The notes: generated by a model not told the origin, from the letters alone. A stretch of DNA of 64,000 nucleotides from an uncultured Bacilli bacterium (GCA_934096295.1 CAKOLL010000002.1:1-64000), one strand, 5' to 3'. Counted from the first letter of the stretch, positions 8,924 to 17,408 are shown. Made by a program: numbers and translations.

Positions 8924-10000
8924 ATGAAAAATAATTTAAAAAAATATATAATTATTATTGTAAGTGTGGTGTTAATCGTCGGTGGAGGAGTATTACTATA
9001 TTTTAAGAATAAAGATAATAAGGAAGAAACAAAAGAAATTATAAATAATAACGATAAACAAAATGAAGAAATAACTGATATTGATAGTGAAAACCCAATA
9101 TTAAAATTAAAAGAATTAAAGGTTTATGCTGGAGATAAATTTACTATAAATGATTTTGTAGATTCTTGTACTGATAATAGTGGGGAAGAATGTATCTTGT
9201 CATATAAAGAGGATAAGAGTTATAGCGATGTTGGTGTTTATGATATAGTAATTATTGCTAAGGATAGTAGTGGTAATGAAACAGAAGAAACTACGAAGTT
9301 AGAGATTTTAGAGAAACAAACAAGTAATAAAACAAATACAGAAACTAAAAATAATACAAAAAACAATAATAATAGTAATGATAATAAAACTAAGAATAAT
9401 AAAGTAAAATTTGTTAAAGAAGAAACTGAAAAAGAAAAAGAAGAAAAAGATTTGAAGTATGGTTCTAGATTAACTTCTTGGCATGTAAAAACTTATAATG
9501 TGTATAGTGATGGATCTAAAAAGTTAATTGATGAGTATAACCATAGTGAAGTTGATGCTAAAAATTTTAATGCAAAGACTTCAGATATGTTACCTGAAGC
9601 TATTGAAAATATGAGTATATATAGCAATATGGTAAATGATGTTTTAAAATATACAAATGAATTTAGAGCTGAAGTTAATAAAAGTCCTTTGGTACTTGAT
9701 GAAACATTAACTAAAGCCGCGATGGTTAGAGCGGTTGAAATGGCTTATGCTAATAAGTTTTCTCATGAAAGACCTGATGGAAATATGTGCTATTACATAA
9801 TGCGTGATTTTGGTCAAGATATTTATGGTGTTGGTGAAAATATAGCAATGGGGCAACGAAATGCTAAGGAAGTTTCATATGCTTGGAAAGGTTCTCAGGG
9901 TCATTATGAAAATATGATTGATTCTTCTTTTACTAGAATTGGTGTTGGTGTAATTAAATTTCAAGGTACATATTATTGGGTACAACTTTTTCAATATTAG
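8924..10000 (+). CDS. Membrane-anchored CAP/SCP-domain protein with Ig-like domain
   Basis: 358 aa from the ATG at 8924 (GGAGG at about 8911-8915). A single N-terminal membrane segment (KYIIIIVSVVLIVGGGVLLYF) is followed by an acidic linker. An Ig-like/DUF5011-type domain (about 60-130; VYAGDKFTINDFVDSC, YDIVIIAKDSSGNE) and an Asn/Lys-rich spacer come next. The C-terminal CAP domain (about 230-358) contains LKYTNEFRAEVNKSPL, FSHERPDG, GVGENIAMG and GHYENMID. The CAP signature residues His and Glu are visible. The protein faces the outside; substrate unknown. It is followed 8 nt later by the CAT-like gene. Confidence 0.88.
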   Translation: MKNNLKKYIIIIVSVVLIVGGGVLLYFKNKDNKEETKEIINNNDKQNEEITDIDSENPILKLKELKVYAGDKFTINDFVDSCTDNSGEECILSYKEDKSYSDVGVYDIVIIAKDSSGNETEETTKLEILEKQTSNKTNTETKNNTKNNNNSNDNKTKNNKVKFVKEETEKEKEEKDLKYGSRLTSWHVKTYNVYSDGSKKLIDEYNHSEVDAKNFNAKTSDMLPEAIENMSIYSNMVNDVLKYTNEFRAEVNKSPLVLDETLTKAAMVRAVEMAYANKFSHERPDGNMCYYIMRDFGQDIYGVGENIAMGQRNAKEVSYAWKGSQGHYENMIDSSFTRIGVGVIKFQGTYYWVQLFQY

Positions 10001-10008
10001 GAGGTATT

Positions 10009-10665
10009 ATGCTAGAAAAAATAGATGTAGAAAAAATGGATAGAAGAAAAACTTATGAATGGTTTAAAACATTTAAGAATCCAACTTATGGTGTTAATGT
10101 TAATTTAGATGTAACAAAATTAGTTAAATATACTAAAGAAACTAATAGTTCATTTTTTATAAATTTTTTGTTTATATTAGTTAAGTGCTTAAATAAAGTT
10201 CCTGAAATGAGAGAAAGAATTGTAAATGGGGAACCAGTTTTATATGATGTTTGTAATCCAGGAATAACAGTTTTAACTAAAAATGATACTTTTGAAAATG
10301 TTAGATTTTCATATGTTGATAATTATCATAAGTTTTATAATATTGCTAAAGAAAATATTGATAAAGCTAAGAATGAAGAAGTATTATCAAACGAGTCATA
10401 TAATCTTGAAAATTGTTGGAATGAATACTATATTACAAGTTTACCTTGGATTAATTTTACAAGTGTAACTCATCCTATACCTGAGGATGAAAGTTCATTA
10501 AGTGTACCAAGAATTTGTATTGGAAAGTATGTTTTAAATGATAATAAATATGTAATGCCTTTTAATATTACTGTTAGTCATGTATTTGTGGATGGCTATC
10601 ATATTTATAAAGTGTTAAAGAAAATAGAGGACCGTTTGGATAATATTTATGATATTTTTAAATAA
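10009..10665 (+). CDS. Chloramphenicol acetyltransferase-like (CatA-type) enzyme
   Basis: 218 aa, the typical CatA length. The C-terminal active-site motif reads SHVFVDGYH, where CATs have HHxxxDGxH: the second His, the catalytic base, and the DGxH part are kept, but the first His is Ser. Other CAT-like blocks are FINFLFILVKCLNKVPEMRERI and the tract LPWINFTSVTHP. The ATG at 10009 has AGGAGG upstream; a longer GTG start at 9976 would overlap the previous gene. Acetyl-CoA-dependent acylation is expected. Whether the acceptor is chloramphenicol cannot be told from sequence, since many chromosomal CAT-like proteins in gut Bacillota lack known substrates. Confidence 0.82.
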   Translation: MLEKIDVEKMDRRKTYEWFKTFKNPTYGVNVNLDVTKLVKYTKETNSSFFINFLFILVKCLNKVPEMRERIVNGEPVLYDVCNPGITVLTKNDTFENVRFSYVDNYHKFYNIAKENIDKAKNEEVLSNESYNLENCWNEYYITSLPWINFTSVTHPIPEDESSLSVPRICIGKYVLNDNKYVMPFNITVSHVFVDGYHIYKVLKKIEDRLDNIYDIFK

Positions 10666-10672
10666 AATGTCG

Positions 10673-10701
10673 AAAAAGACTTGTCAAAAGTCTTTTTTTT
10701 T
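10673..10701 (+). terminator. Terminator after the CAT-like gene
   Basis: Stem AAAAAGACTT/AAGTCTTTTT with a 5-nt loop, running into a longer T tract. Confidence 0.88.
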
Positions 10702-10720
10702 GATATTATTTAGTAGTCAT

Positions 10721-10797
10721 GGCGAGATAGCTCAGCTGGCTAGAGCATCCGGTTCATACCCGGCAGGTCGAGAGTTCGAATCTCCCTCTCGCTACCA
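10721..10797 (+). tRNA. tRNA-Met (CAT), elongator type
   Basis: 77 nt with encoded CCA. The acceptor stem is GGCGAGA/TCTCGCT (first pair G-U), the D loop is GCTCAGCTGGCTAGAGC, the anticodon loop TTCATAC carries CAT, and the T arm contains GTTCGAATC. It lacks the GGG/CCC anticodon stem of initiator tRNA. A tRNA-Ile2 that needs lysidine also has CAT, but the body matches elongator Met better. Confidence 0.92.
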
Positions 10798-10810
10798 AAT
10801 GTTTACTAAG

Positions 10811-10838
10811 GAATATTAGCAATAATATTCTTTTTTTT
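10811..10838 (+). terminator. Terminator after tRNA-Met
   Basis: GAATATTA, a 4-nt loop, TAATATTC and T8. Confidence 0.85.
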
Positions 10839-11116
10839 GTAACTTGGCCATAAAAGTTGGCAATTAAAAGTAAAAAAATAAGTCATTATTATATAAATAG
10901 ATGTATGTATAAAATTGACATGTAATATTAATTTTGATATTATTTAATTAGTGAGTGAGTAGTTTGCCAAGATACTAAAGGGTATGCTTAATGTATTTGT
11001 GGAATTCTTTAGTTGGAGGAAAACTCATTTTTTTGTTTTATATATAAATAAAAATGTGACAATACTTAATTTTAAGTGTGTCCACGTCCAGTATGTAATA
11101 ATATGTCAATTGAAAA

Positions 11117-11159
11117 AGATACCAATTGGTATCTATCAAATTCTCGGCAATATTGCCGA
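11117..11159. repeat. Two tandem perfect palindromes
   Basis: AGATACCAATTGGTATCT (11117-11134, 18 bp) and TCGGCAATATTGCCGA (11144-11159, 16 bp). Both are perfect with no spacer and lie 9 bp apart in a stretch without genes. They could be protein-binding operators or relics of a lost element. The surrounding stretch from 10839 to 11253 holds nothing else that I can support. Confidence 0.6.
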
Positions 11160-11253
11160 ATGCCAATTAAGGCGCAATTACTTAAAAATTTTTAATATAT
11201 TAAAAACTTCTTTTATATATAACATATTTTAAATAAATTTGCATATACTAAAT

Positions 11254-11282
11254 TTGACAAATATTATATTATGTGATATATT
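11254..11282 (+). promoter_or_regulatory. Consensus sigma-A promoter of a candidate small RNA
   Basis: TTGACA (11254-11259), exactly 17 nt, TATATT (11277-11282). No ribosome site or convincing reading frame follows. Confidence 0.75.
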
Positions 11283-11288
11283 ATTTGT

Positions 11289-11398
11289 ACCGAAAGCAGT
11301 AATGCTTTGTCATGGTGGACAGATTTATGGTGGTCTGTGGACTAAGTGTATATTTACACCACATAAACTGGGGAGTGGTACAATTCCACTCTTTTTTT
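11289..11398 (+). ncRNA. Candidate structured small RNA, about 110 nt
   Basis: Lies between a near-consensus promoter and an intrinsic terminator. Hairpins in order: AAAGCA-GTAA-TGCTTT, ACAGA...TCTGT, GTGTA-TAT-TACAC (with neighbours) and the terminator GAGTGG-TACAATT-CCACTC with T7 (11373-11398). I do not recognise it as SRP RNA, 6S RNA or tmRNA. Its terminator overlaps the 3' end of the opposing DUF3800 pseudogene by two bases. Identity unknown. Confidence 0.6.
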
Positions 11399-12041
11399 AT
11401 GGAAACTTTTTTAAAACGTTTATTCCAGAATATATTTCTCCAGTTTTTATCATATTTCTCCAAATGTTATTTGCAATCAAATCGGATGCTTGTATAATTA
11501 TGCTGTCTTTTGAATTTTGTGAGTATATTTTTATGGTTAATTCATTAAATAAAATTGGAATACTAGTAAAACCATAGTTATAATTAATAATTCCCTTAAT
11601 TAGTTCTTCATAAATGCCTTCATCTAATTTATATTTTCCATTAGTTTTAGAACTTTCTTGGTCCATATTTATAATTAAAGTAAGTTTTTTATGGGGATTT
11701 AATTTTCCTTCTTTAATTAAATGTATAATAATATCTTTTATTAATAGTTTGATTACATAATCTCTGTATCTACCTTTTGCATTTTTACTGATTAAAATAT
11801 CTTTTTTTGTGATTTGTGAATTATCTACTATTAATCCAGCAGTATTAAATTTATAAATATATCTTAATAATTAAATATCTTTTTTTGCTATATTATTTCT
11901 AATTGATTTATATACTGCTTTAAAACGTTCTAGTTCTTTCTTGTTAGTAAAGAAAAGTCCTGCATAAACTAAGTATTTTTCTTTTTTGTTTAGCTTTCCA
12001 CTATCATCTAATGATACATATAATAATTGTTCTTTTTCCAT
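11397..12041 (-). pseudogene. DUF3800-family protein, broken by an in-frame stop
   Basis: The frame starts at the ATG at 12041 with GGAGG upstream and would give 214 residues. Codon 57 is TAA (11871-11873), after MEKEQLLYVSLDDSGKLNKK...KKDI; the same frame then continues without further stops to 11397. The N-terminal SLDDSG matches the DUF3800 DxSG motif and the C-terminal IIIQASDLIANNIW matches its conserved Q-x-x-DL-x-A motif. The frame is otherwise intact, so the break is recent or a sequencing error. DUF3800 proteins are predicted RNase H-like nucleases often found on mobile DNA. Confidence 0.8.
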
Positions 12042-12274
12042 TTTTCCTCCTTTTATATTTTGATTCTTTTTCTAATTCTTGACTTAGTAATATATTATAA
12101 AATATTTTTATTAGAACATCAACTTATTTATACAATTTGTGTTAAAGTCTTTTTAAAATGATACCAGTAATATAATATACTAATTATGTTGATAAATTGA
12201 ACGTGAATTTTTTGAAACTTAAAAAAGTTAACCTTATGGGTATGAACTGAAAGCCCAAAATAATATACTTTATT

Positions 12275-12652
12275 ATGAATGAGGATTTAAGTAGGTTGAA
12301 AGATATTAAAATAGAAAATTATATATGGATAATATATATAGGTATTATTGTTTTGAGTTGGTATGCAAATGGTAAGGAAAAGAACTATATTTTAACTAAA
12401 AGTGAAAAGAGTAAAAAAGAATATCAATGGTTAATGATACTTATTTTTAGTATTTTACTTCTTATATATTATTATTTTACTAAAGATTCTTATGATGATG
12501 TATTGGAATTAAAACCAGGGGATAGTAATAAAAAAATTGTGCTTAGGTATGCCTCATTTATTGGTTCATTCTTAATTTTAATAAGTGGTATTATATTTTT
12601 GATAATTGCTATAGTAGATGATAATATTGATACAGAAATTGCATTCAATTAG
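12275..12652 (+). CDS. Small three-helix membrane protein, hypothetical
   Basis: 125 aa. Three membrane segments: YIWIIYIGIIVLSWYA, YQWLMILIFSILLLIYYYF and FIGSFLILISGIIFLIIAI. The loop KDSYDDVLELKPGDSNKKIVL and the acidic end DDNIDTEIAFN are hydrophilic. I know no function. The ATG lacks a clear ribosome site; a TATACT hexamer ends 5 nt before it, which would fit a leaderless transcript. The stretch 12042-12274 upstream holds no gene that I can see. Confidence 0.68.
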   Translation: MNEDLSRLKDIKIENYIWIIYIGIIVLSWYANGKEKNYILTKSEKSKKEYQWLMILIFSILLLIYYYFTKDSYDDVLELKPGDSNKKIVLRYASFIGSFLILISGIIFLIIAIVDDNIDTEIAFN

Positions 12653-12672
12653 AAAAGTATTATAATTAGGGT

Positions 12673-12777
12673 ATGAGAGAAGAAATGGTCGGAGTAATTA
12701 CTCATGTAGCATTTTATGCTGGATAGCCAAAAGCTAGGGCTGTATTTAATCTAGCTAAAGAAGTTTATAAGGACTAA
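12673..12777 (+). pseudogene. Carboxymuconolactone decarboxylase-family remnant
   Basis: A 35-codon fragment reading MREEMVGVITHVAFYAG, then TAG (12724-12726), then PKARAVFNLAKEVYKD. It matches the C-terminal part of carboxymuconolactone decarboxylase/AhpD-like proteins, where GWP is usual, so the TAG probably replaced the Trp codon TGG. The N-terminal part is missing. A terminator overlaps its stop. Confidence 0.65.
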
Positions 12778-12799
12778 ATGTAAATTCATTTAGTTTTTT
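12774..12799 (+). terminator. Terminator before the TetR operon
   Basis: CTAAATG, loop TAAATT, CATTTAG, then T6. Confidence 0.88.
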
Positions 12800-12807
12800 C
12801 TTTACTA

Positions 12808-12831
12808 ATATTGTATCGCGCGATACAATAT
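12808..12831. promoter_or_regulatory. Palindromic operator of the TetR regulator
   Basis: Perfect 24-bp palindrome with core TTGTATCGCGCGATACAA (12811-12828), 19 bp before the TTG start of the TetR gene. The CGCGCG centre stands out in this AT-rich DNA. Location and symmetry fit autoregulation by the adjacent TetR protein; binding is inferred. Confidence 0.82.
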
Positions 12832-12849
12832 AGTTAGGAAGGTGATAAA

Positions 12850-13416
12850 TTGCCAAAAAAGATAAGTATAAGTAAAGATAATATATTAAATACAGCTTTA
12901 GAAATAGTGAGGGAAAAAGGTATTGAATTTGTTAGTAATAGAGAAATTGCAAAAAAGTTAAATTGTTCAATAAGACCAATATATTATCAATTTGAAAATA
13001 GTGAAGAATTAATGGGTGAATTAAAAAAAAATATGATTAAGTACTTTTATGATTTTTTAACAAATAATATGAATGATGAAATGCCTAAATATAAACAAAC
13101 AGGTATTAATTATATAAAGTTTGCTAAAGAAGAAAAGAATTTATTTAAAGTATTATTTATGAGTAAGACCAATCTTTCTATAGGTGAGTTTATTGATGCA
13201 GCAGATGGTAATTTTAATGAAGTAGAAAAGTATATTAACATGAGTACTAGTTTAGTTGGTAAAGATTTAAAGTCTTTTCATGTAAAGATGTGGTTGTTTA
13301 CACATGGTATTGCAACTCTGTTAGCAAGTGATGCAATAGTTCTTGGCGATAAACAAATTAGTGAACTTTTATCTAGTGAGTTTAAAGCATTGATGTTACT
13401 CGAGGAGGAAAAATAA
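12850..13416 (+). CDS. TetR/AcrR-family transcriptional regulator
   Basis: 188 aa. An N-terminal helix-turn-helix (about residues 8-55; ILNTALEIVREKGIEFVSNREIAKKLNCSIRPIYYQF) is followed by an all-helical ligand-binding domain. The start is TTG with AGGAAGGTGAT upstream. Immediately upstream is a perfect 24-bp palindrome, and downstream lie an ABC ATPase and two ABC-2 permeases. By analogy with similar operons it represses the exporter and its own gene until a toxic ligand binds. Confidence 0.93.
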   Translation: MPKKISISKDNILNTALEIVREKGIEFVSNREIAKKLNCSIRPIYYQFENSEELMGELKKNMIKYFYDFLTNNMNDEMPKYKQTGINYIKFAKEEKNLFKVLFMSKTNLSIGEFIDAADGNFNEVEKYINMSTSLVGKDLKSFHVKMWLFTHGIATLLASDAIVLGDKQISELLSSEFKALMLLEEEK

Positions 13417-13417
13417 T

Positions 13418-13556
13418 ATGAAGTATGAAAAGCTTAGATCATTCATTTTTAAATAAAAAAAAGAATTTAAAAGAATATGGTTATGAAATAAGTAAGATTA
13501 GTTTAAAAGAAAAAGTTGTGTATGTAAGGAGAATAGATAATGAAGAAAGTAATTGA
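13418..13556 (+). pseudogene. Possible frameshifted small gene between TetR and the ABC ATPase
   Basis: The ATG at 13418 has GAGGAGG 9 nt upstream but reads only 12 codons (MKYEKLRSFIFK) to TAA. The neighbouring frame continues plausibly as NKKKNLKEYGYEISKISLKE and VVYVRRIDNEESN to 13556. A one-base change in the run of A around 13457 would join them. No family recognised. It could also be a short translational coupler. Confidence 0.35.
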
Positions 13557-14478
13557 AGTAAAGAATTTAACAAAAGAATATAAAAATTTAAAAGCAATAG
13601 ATAATTTGTCATTTGATGTTTTTGAAGGTGAAATATTAGGCCTTTTAGGACCAAATGGTAGTGGGAAATCCACAACTATTAATTCAATTTTGCAATTATT
13701 AAATTTTAGTAGTGGAAGTATTAAAATATTTGGACATGAAATGAAACCAGATTCTTATGAAATTAAAAAAGATATTGGGGTTATATTTCAAGAAGTTGCA
13801 GTATTTCAAGAATTAACTGTTTATGAAAATATTGATTATTTTTGTGGGCTATATATAAATGATAAAGATATTAGAGAAAAATATGTAATGGATGCTATTA
13901 ATTTAGTGGGATTAAATGAATTTATAAAGTTTTATCCGAAACAATTATCTGGGGGATTATTGCGTCGTTTAAATATTGCTTGTGGTATTGCACATAAACC
14001 TAAACTTATATTTTTAGATGAACCCACTGTTGCAGTTGATCCTCAAAGTAGAAATAATATTTTAGATGGTATAAAAAAGCTTCGTGATGAAGGGGCTACC
14101 ATTGTTTATACAACTCACTATATGGAAGAAGTAGAAATGATTTGTGATAGAATTATTATCTTAGATAAGGGGAAGATTATTGCTGAAGGTACAACTGATG
14201 AATTAAAGGCACTTGCTAAGTTGGAAGAAAAAATAACTGTAGAAGTAAAAGACTTAAGTGAAAAAATAATAGATGAGATTAAAGAATTTAAAACTGTGTT
14301 AGATTTAAGTTATCAAGGAAATGTATTAGTAGTTGTTTATAAAAAGGAAAAAGATAATCTAGGTGAATTAATAGATTATTTGCATGAAAAAAAGGTTGCA
14401 TATTCAAAGATATTTTCTGAAAGACCAACACTAAATGATGTATTTTTGGAATTAACTGGAAAGGATTTGAGAGATTGA
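13540..14478 (+). CDS. ABC transporter ATP-binding protein (drug-export type)
   Basis: 312 aa. Walker A is GPNGSGKST (about residue 35), the Q-loop lies in IFQEVAVF, the signature is LSGGLLRRL, Walker B is LIFLDEP followed by TVAVDPQS, and the switch His lies in YTTHYMEE. The C-terminal 90 residues form the extension common in DrrA/CcmA-like exporters. It energises the two ABC-2 permeases that follow. The TGA stop overlaps the next ATG by one base (TGATG). Confidence 0.94.
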   Translation: MKKVIEVKNLTKEYKNLKAIDNLSFDVFEGEILGLLGPNGSGKSTTINSILQLLNFSSGSIKIFGHEMKPDSYEIKKDIGVIFQEVAVFQELTVYENIDYFCGLYINDKDIREKYVMDAINLVGLNEFIKFYPKQLSGGLLRRLNIACGIAHKPKLIFLDEPTVAVDPQSRNNILDGIKKLRDEGATIVYTTHYMEEVEMICDRIIILDKGKIIAEGTTDELKALAKLEEKITVEVKDLSEKIIDEIKEFKTVLDLSYQGNVLVVVYKKEKDNLGELIDYLHEKKVAYSKIFSERPTLNDVFLELTGKDLRD

Positions 14479-15632
14479 TGTTTAAACATAATTTTAAATA
14501 TTCTTTAAAAATTCTTTTTAGAAATAAAAGTTTGATTTTCTGGACATTTATATTTCCGATTATTCTAGGTACATTTTTTAAACTAGCTTTTAATGATATT
14601 GAAAATAATGAAGCATTTCATCCATTTGATATAGCAGTTGTGGAAAGTAATGATTTTAATAATAATGAAATATTTAAAGAAGCAATTAAAAGTGTAAGTA
14701 AGGATGATAAAAAATTATTTAATGTAAAATATGTAAGTAAGAATGATGCTAATAAATTGTTAGAAGATAAGAAAGTAACTGGTTATCTTGAGTTTATTGG
14801 TAATGATGTAAATATTAAAATAAATGATAATGGAATATATGAAACTATACTTAAGTTTTTTGTAGATGAAGTAAATAGTGAAAAAAATATGATAAGTTTA
14901 AGTATTAATGAAGAAGTAAATAAAGGTAATTATGATATAGATGGTATTACAAGTAATATATTAAATAAATTAAATAGTGAAGTAAATATTAAAAATATAT
15001 CAAGAAGTAATTTAAGTTATACTATGATAGAATATTATACTTTAATAGCGATGGCTGCTTTATATGGAGGAATATTATCTATGTATATTATTAATAAAAG
15101 TATGCCAAATTTAAGTGATGTTGGAAAAAGAAGTAGTATTGCACCATTTAAAAAAAGTAGTTTAGTTCTTAGTGGCTTACTTGCTAGTATTATAGTGCAA
15201 TTTGTGGGATTAATTATTTTATTCTTATATACAATATTTGTTTTAAAGATAAATTATGATTCTAATATGTTATATATAATCATCCTTGCTATAGTTGGTT
15301 CTTTAGCGGGCTTATCTTTGGGCGTGTTTGTTTCATCAATATTTAAAATAAATGAAAATGCTAAAAGTGGAATTTTAATTGCCATAACAATGTTTTTCTC
15401 ATTTTTATCTGGTATGATGGGAATTACTATGAAGTATGTGATAGATAAAAATATACCAATTATAAATAAGATTAATCCAGCAGCAATGATTACAGATGGT
15501 TTTTATTCTTTGTATTATTATGATACATTAAATAGATATTTCTTTAATGTAATTAGTTTAGTAGTATTTTCAAGTGTATTACTGGGAATATCAAGCATTG
15601 TTTTAAGGAGGCAAAAGTATGATGCTATTTAA
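14478..15632 (+). CDS. ABC-2 type permease subunit 1
   Basis: 384 aa. One N-terminal membrane segment (SLIFWTFIFPIILGTFF), a large extracytoplasmic domain (about 45-180), then five membrane segments toward the C-terminus, for example YYTLIAMAALYGGILSMYII and LAIVGSLAGLSLGVFVSSIF. This is the ABC2_membrane_3/YhgE-like layout of drug or lipid exporters. It follows the ATPase with a one-base overlap, overlaps the next permease by 14 bp, and probably forms a heterodimer with it. Confidence 0.9.
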   Translation: MFKHNFKYSLKILFRNKSLIFWTFIFPIILGTFFKLAFNDIENNEAFHPFDIAVVESNDFNNNEIFKEAIKSVSKDDKKLFNVKYVSKNDANKLLEDKKVTGYLEFIGNDVNIKINDNGIYETILKFFVDEVNSEKNMISLSINEEVNKGNYDIDGITSNILNKLNSEVNIKNISRSNLSYTMIEYYTLIAMAALYGGILSMYIINKSMPNLSDVGKRSSIAPFKKSSLVLSGLLASIIVQFVGLIILFLYTIFVLKINYDSNMLYIIILAIVGSLAGLSLGVFVSSIFKINENAKSGILIAITMFFSFLSGMMGITMKYVIDKNIPIINKINPAAMITDGFYSLYYYDTLNRYFFNVISLVVFSSVLLGISSIVLRRQKYDAI

Positions 15633-16764
15633 AACTTTTTGGAAAGTTGTTAATAAATATAAAGGTACAATTATTGGTTATACTGTTATGTTACTTGTTT
15701 TTGGGACGCTTAATATGAGTAGTAATGATGTAACAGATGATTTTAAAAGTAGTAAACCAGATGTAATAATTATAAATAATGATGATAGTATCTTAGCAAA
15801 TAATCTAGTTGAGTATTTTAGAAATAATGCTAATATCCTTGATATAGAGGCTGATGAAGAAAAAATAGATGATGCATTATTTTATAGAGATGCAAATTAT
15901 GTAATATATATAAATGAAGGTTATGAAAATGATGTTTTAAATGGTAAGAATCCTGAAATTAATATTAAATCAAGTGGAGATTATTCCTCGAGTTTAGCAG
16001 AAATGTTACTTGAAAGATATTTAAAAACGCAAAGAGTTCTTCATGATGAATTTAGTGATAAAAGTATATTAGTAAACAAAATAAATGATTCATTAAAAAC
16101 TAATGCAAATGTAGAACTTGCAACAAAAATAAATACTACAGAATTAACTAGACTTTCAAGATATTATAATTTTGCAAGTTATAGTATTATAGCAGTTGTT
16201 ATGTTTATTATTTGTTTGGTTTTATCTTCTTTTAATGAAGAAAGTGTTAAGAAAAGAACTATTATAAGTAGTATGAATTATAAAAAATATAATAAGTGTA
16301 TTATGTTATCAAGTATTTTATATGTGTTGTTTGTAGTTATTTTATATACTATTTTAGGGTTTATTGTATTTGGTAGTATTATGTTTAGTAAAAGAGGTTT
16401 AATTTATATTTTAAATACATTTATATTTGCAGTAGTGGCTTTAGCTTTATCTCTTTTGGTTAGTACATTAGTAAATAAAAAAGAAGCAGTATCGGGTATT
16501 GTAAATGTTGTAGCTTTATCTCAAGCATTCTTATGTGGTGCTTTTATACCAGTTATGTGGCTGCCTGATAGTGTTTTAAAATTAGCCCATGTGTTTCCAG
16601 CATATTACTATATTAATTCAAATGAATTACTGGCAAGTTTAGAAGTTTTAAACTTAAGTAATTTAAAACTTATTTTTATTAATATGGGGGTCATGATTTT
16701 ATTTATAGTGATATTTATTATATTAAATAATGTTTTTAGTAAAAAGAAACAGGTATTAAGATGA
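15619..16764 (+). CDS. ABC-2 type permease subunit 2
   Basis: 381 aa. Same layout as the upstream permease: N-terminal segment (GTIIGYTVMLLVFGTL), an extracytoplasmic domain (about 35-180), then about five segments including SIIAVVMFIICLVLSSF and the GAFIPVMWLP loop typical of ABC-2 exporters. AAGGAGG precedes two adjacent ATGs (15619 and 15622); either may be used. It is the last exporter gene; the tag gene starts within its end (ATGA overlap). Confidence 0.9.
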   Translation: MMLFKTFWKVVNKYKGTIIGYTVMLLVFGTLNMSSNDVTDDFKSSKPDVIIINNDDSILANNLVEYFRNNANILDIEADEEKIDDALFYRDANYVIYINEGYENDVLNGKNPEINIKSSGDYSSSLAEMLLERYLKTQRVLHDEFSDKSILVNKINDSLKTNANVELATKINTTELTRLSRYYNFASYSIIAVVMFIICLVLSSFNEESVKKRTIISSMNYKKYNKCIMLSSILYVLFVVILYTILGFIVFGSIMFSKRGLIYILNTFIFAVVALALSLLVSTLVNKKEAVSGIVNVVALSQAFLCGAFIPVMWLPDSVLKLAHVFPAYYYINSNELLASLEVLNLSNLKLIFINMGVMILFIVIFIILNNVFSKKKQVLR

Positions 16765-17297
16765 AAAGATGTAAATGGTGTAATTTAAATAATCCTTTAT
16801 ATGTAAAGTATCATGATAATGAATGGGGTATCCTTAATTTAGATGAAAAGTACTTATTTGAAATGTTAATATTAGAAGGTTTTCAAGCGGGAATCTCTTG
16901 GGAGTGTGTTTTAAATAAACGTAAATATTTTAAAGAAGCTTATGATAATTTTGATATAGAAAAGATAATTAATTATGATGATGTAAAAATAGAAAAATTA
17001 ATGAATAATAAAAATATTATTAGAAATAAATTAAAGATTAAAGCAAGTATTAATAATGCTAAAGTATTTATGGATATTGAGAGTGAATTTGGTAGTTTTA
17101 AAAATTATTTACTTGGGTATTTTAAAGAATATCCAATAAAAGAAACTGGTAAAACTACATCTAGTATATCTAATGAATTATCAAAAGATTTATATAAAAG
17201 AGGAATGAGGTTTGTAGGATCAACAATAATTTACTCTTATTTACAAGCAATTGGACTTATAAATTCCCATGATGAAAATTGTGATGTAAAGTCATAA
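16761..17297 (+). CDS. tag: DNA-3-methyladenine glycosylase I
   Basis: 178 aa, slightly short of the usual 185-195. Removes 3-methyladenine from alkylated DNA. It opens with RCKWC, the start of the zinc site, then YHDNEWG, LFEMLILEGFQAGISWECVLNKR and FVGSTIIYSYLQAIGLINSHDENC, where the Cys and His needed for zinc binding are present. It overlaps the exporter operon by 4 nt, so an efflux and DNA-repair unit is co-transcribed. Confidence 0.94.
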   Translation: MKRCKWCNLNNPLYVKYHDNEWGILNLDEKYLFEMLILEGFQAGISWECVLNKRKYFKEAYDNFDIEKIINYDDVKIEKLMNNKNIIRNKLKIKASINNAKVFMDIESEFGSFKNYLLGYFKEYPIKETGKTTSSISNELSKDLYKRGMRFVGSTIIYSYLQAIGLINSHDENCDVKS

Positions 17298-17408
17298 AAG
17301 TTTAGAAAATATTAATTTTTTTGTGAAATTTAAAAAAACTAGTTTTCTTATTATAAAAAAAATGGTATTATTATCTTATGGTAAAGAATAAATTAAAGGA
17401 GTAATAAT

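Noticed and set aside
11239..11577. Plus-strand frame of 112 codons
   Set aside because: It runs through the hairpins of the RNA candidate and is antisense to the DUF3800 remnant; it starts at the promoter spacer.
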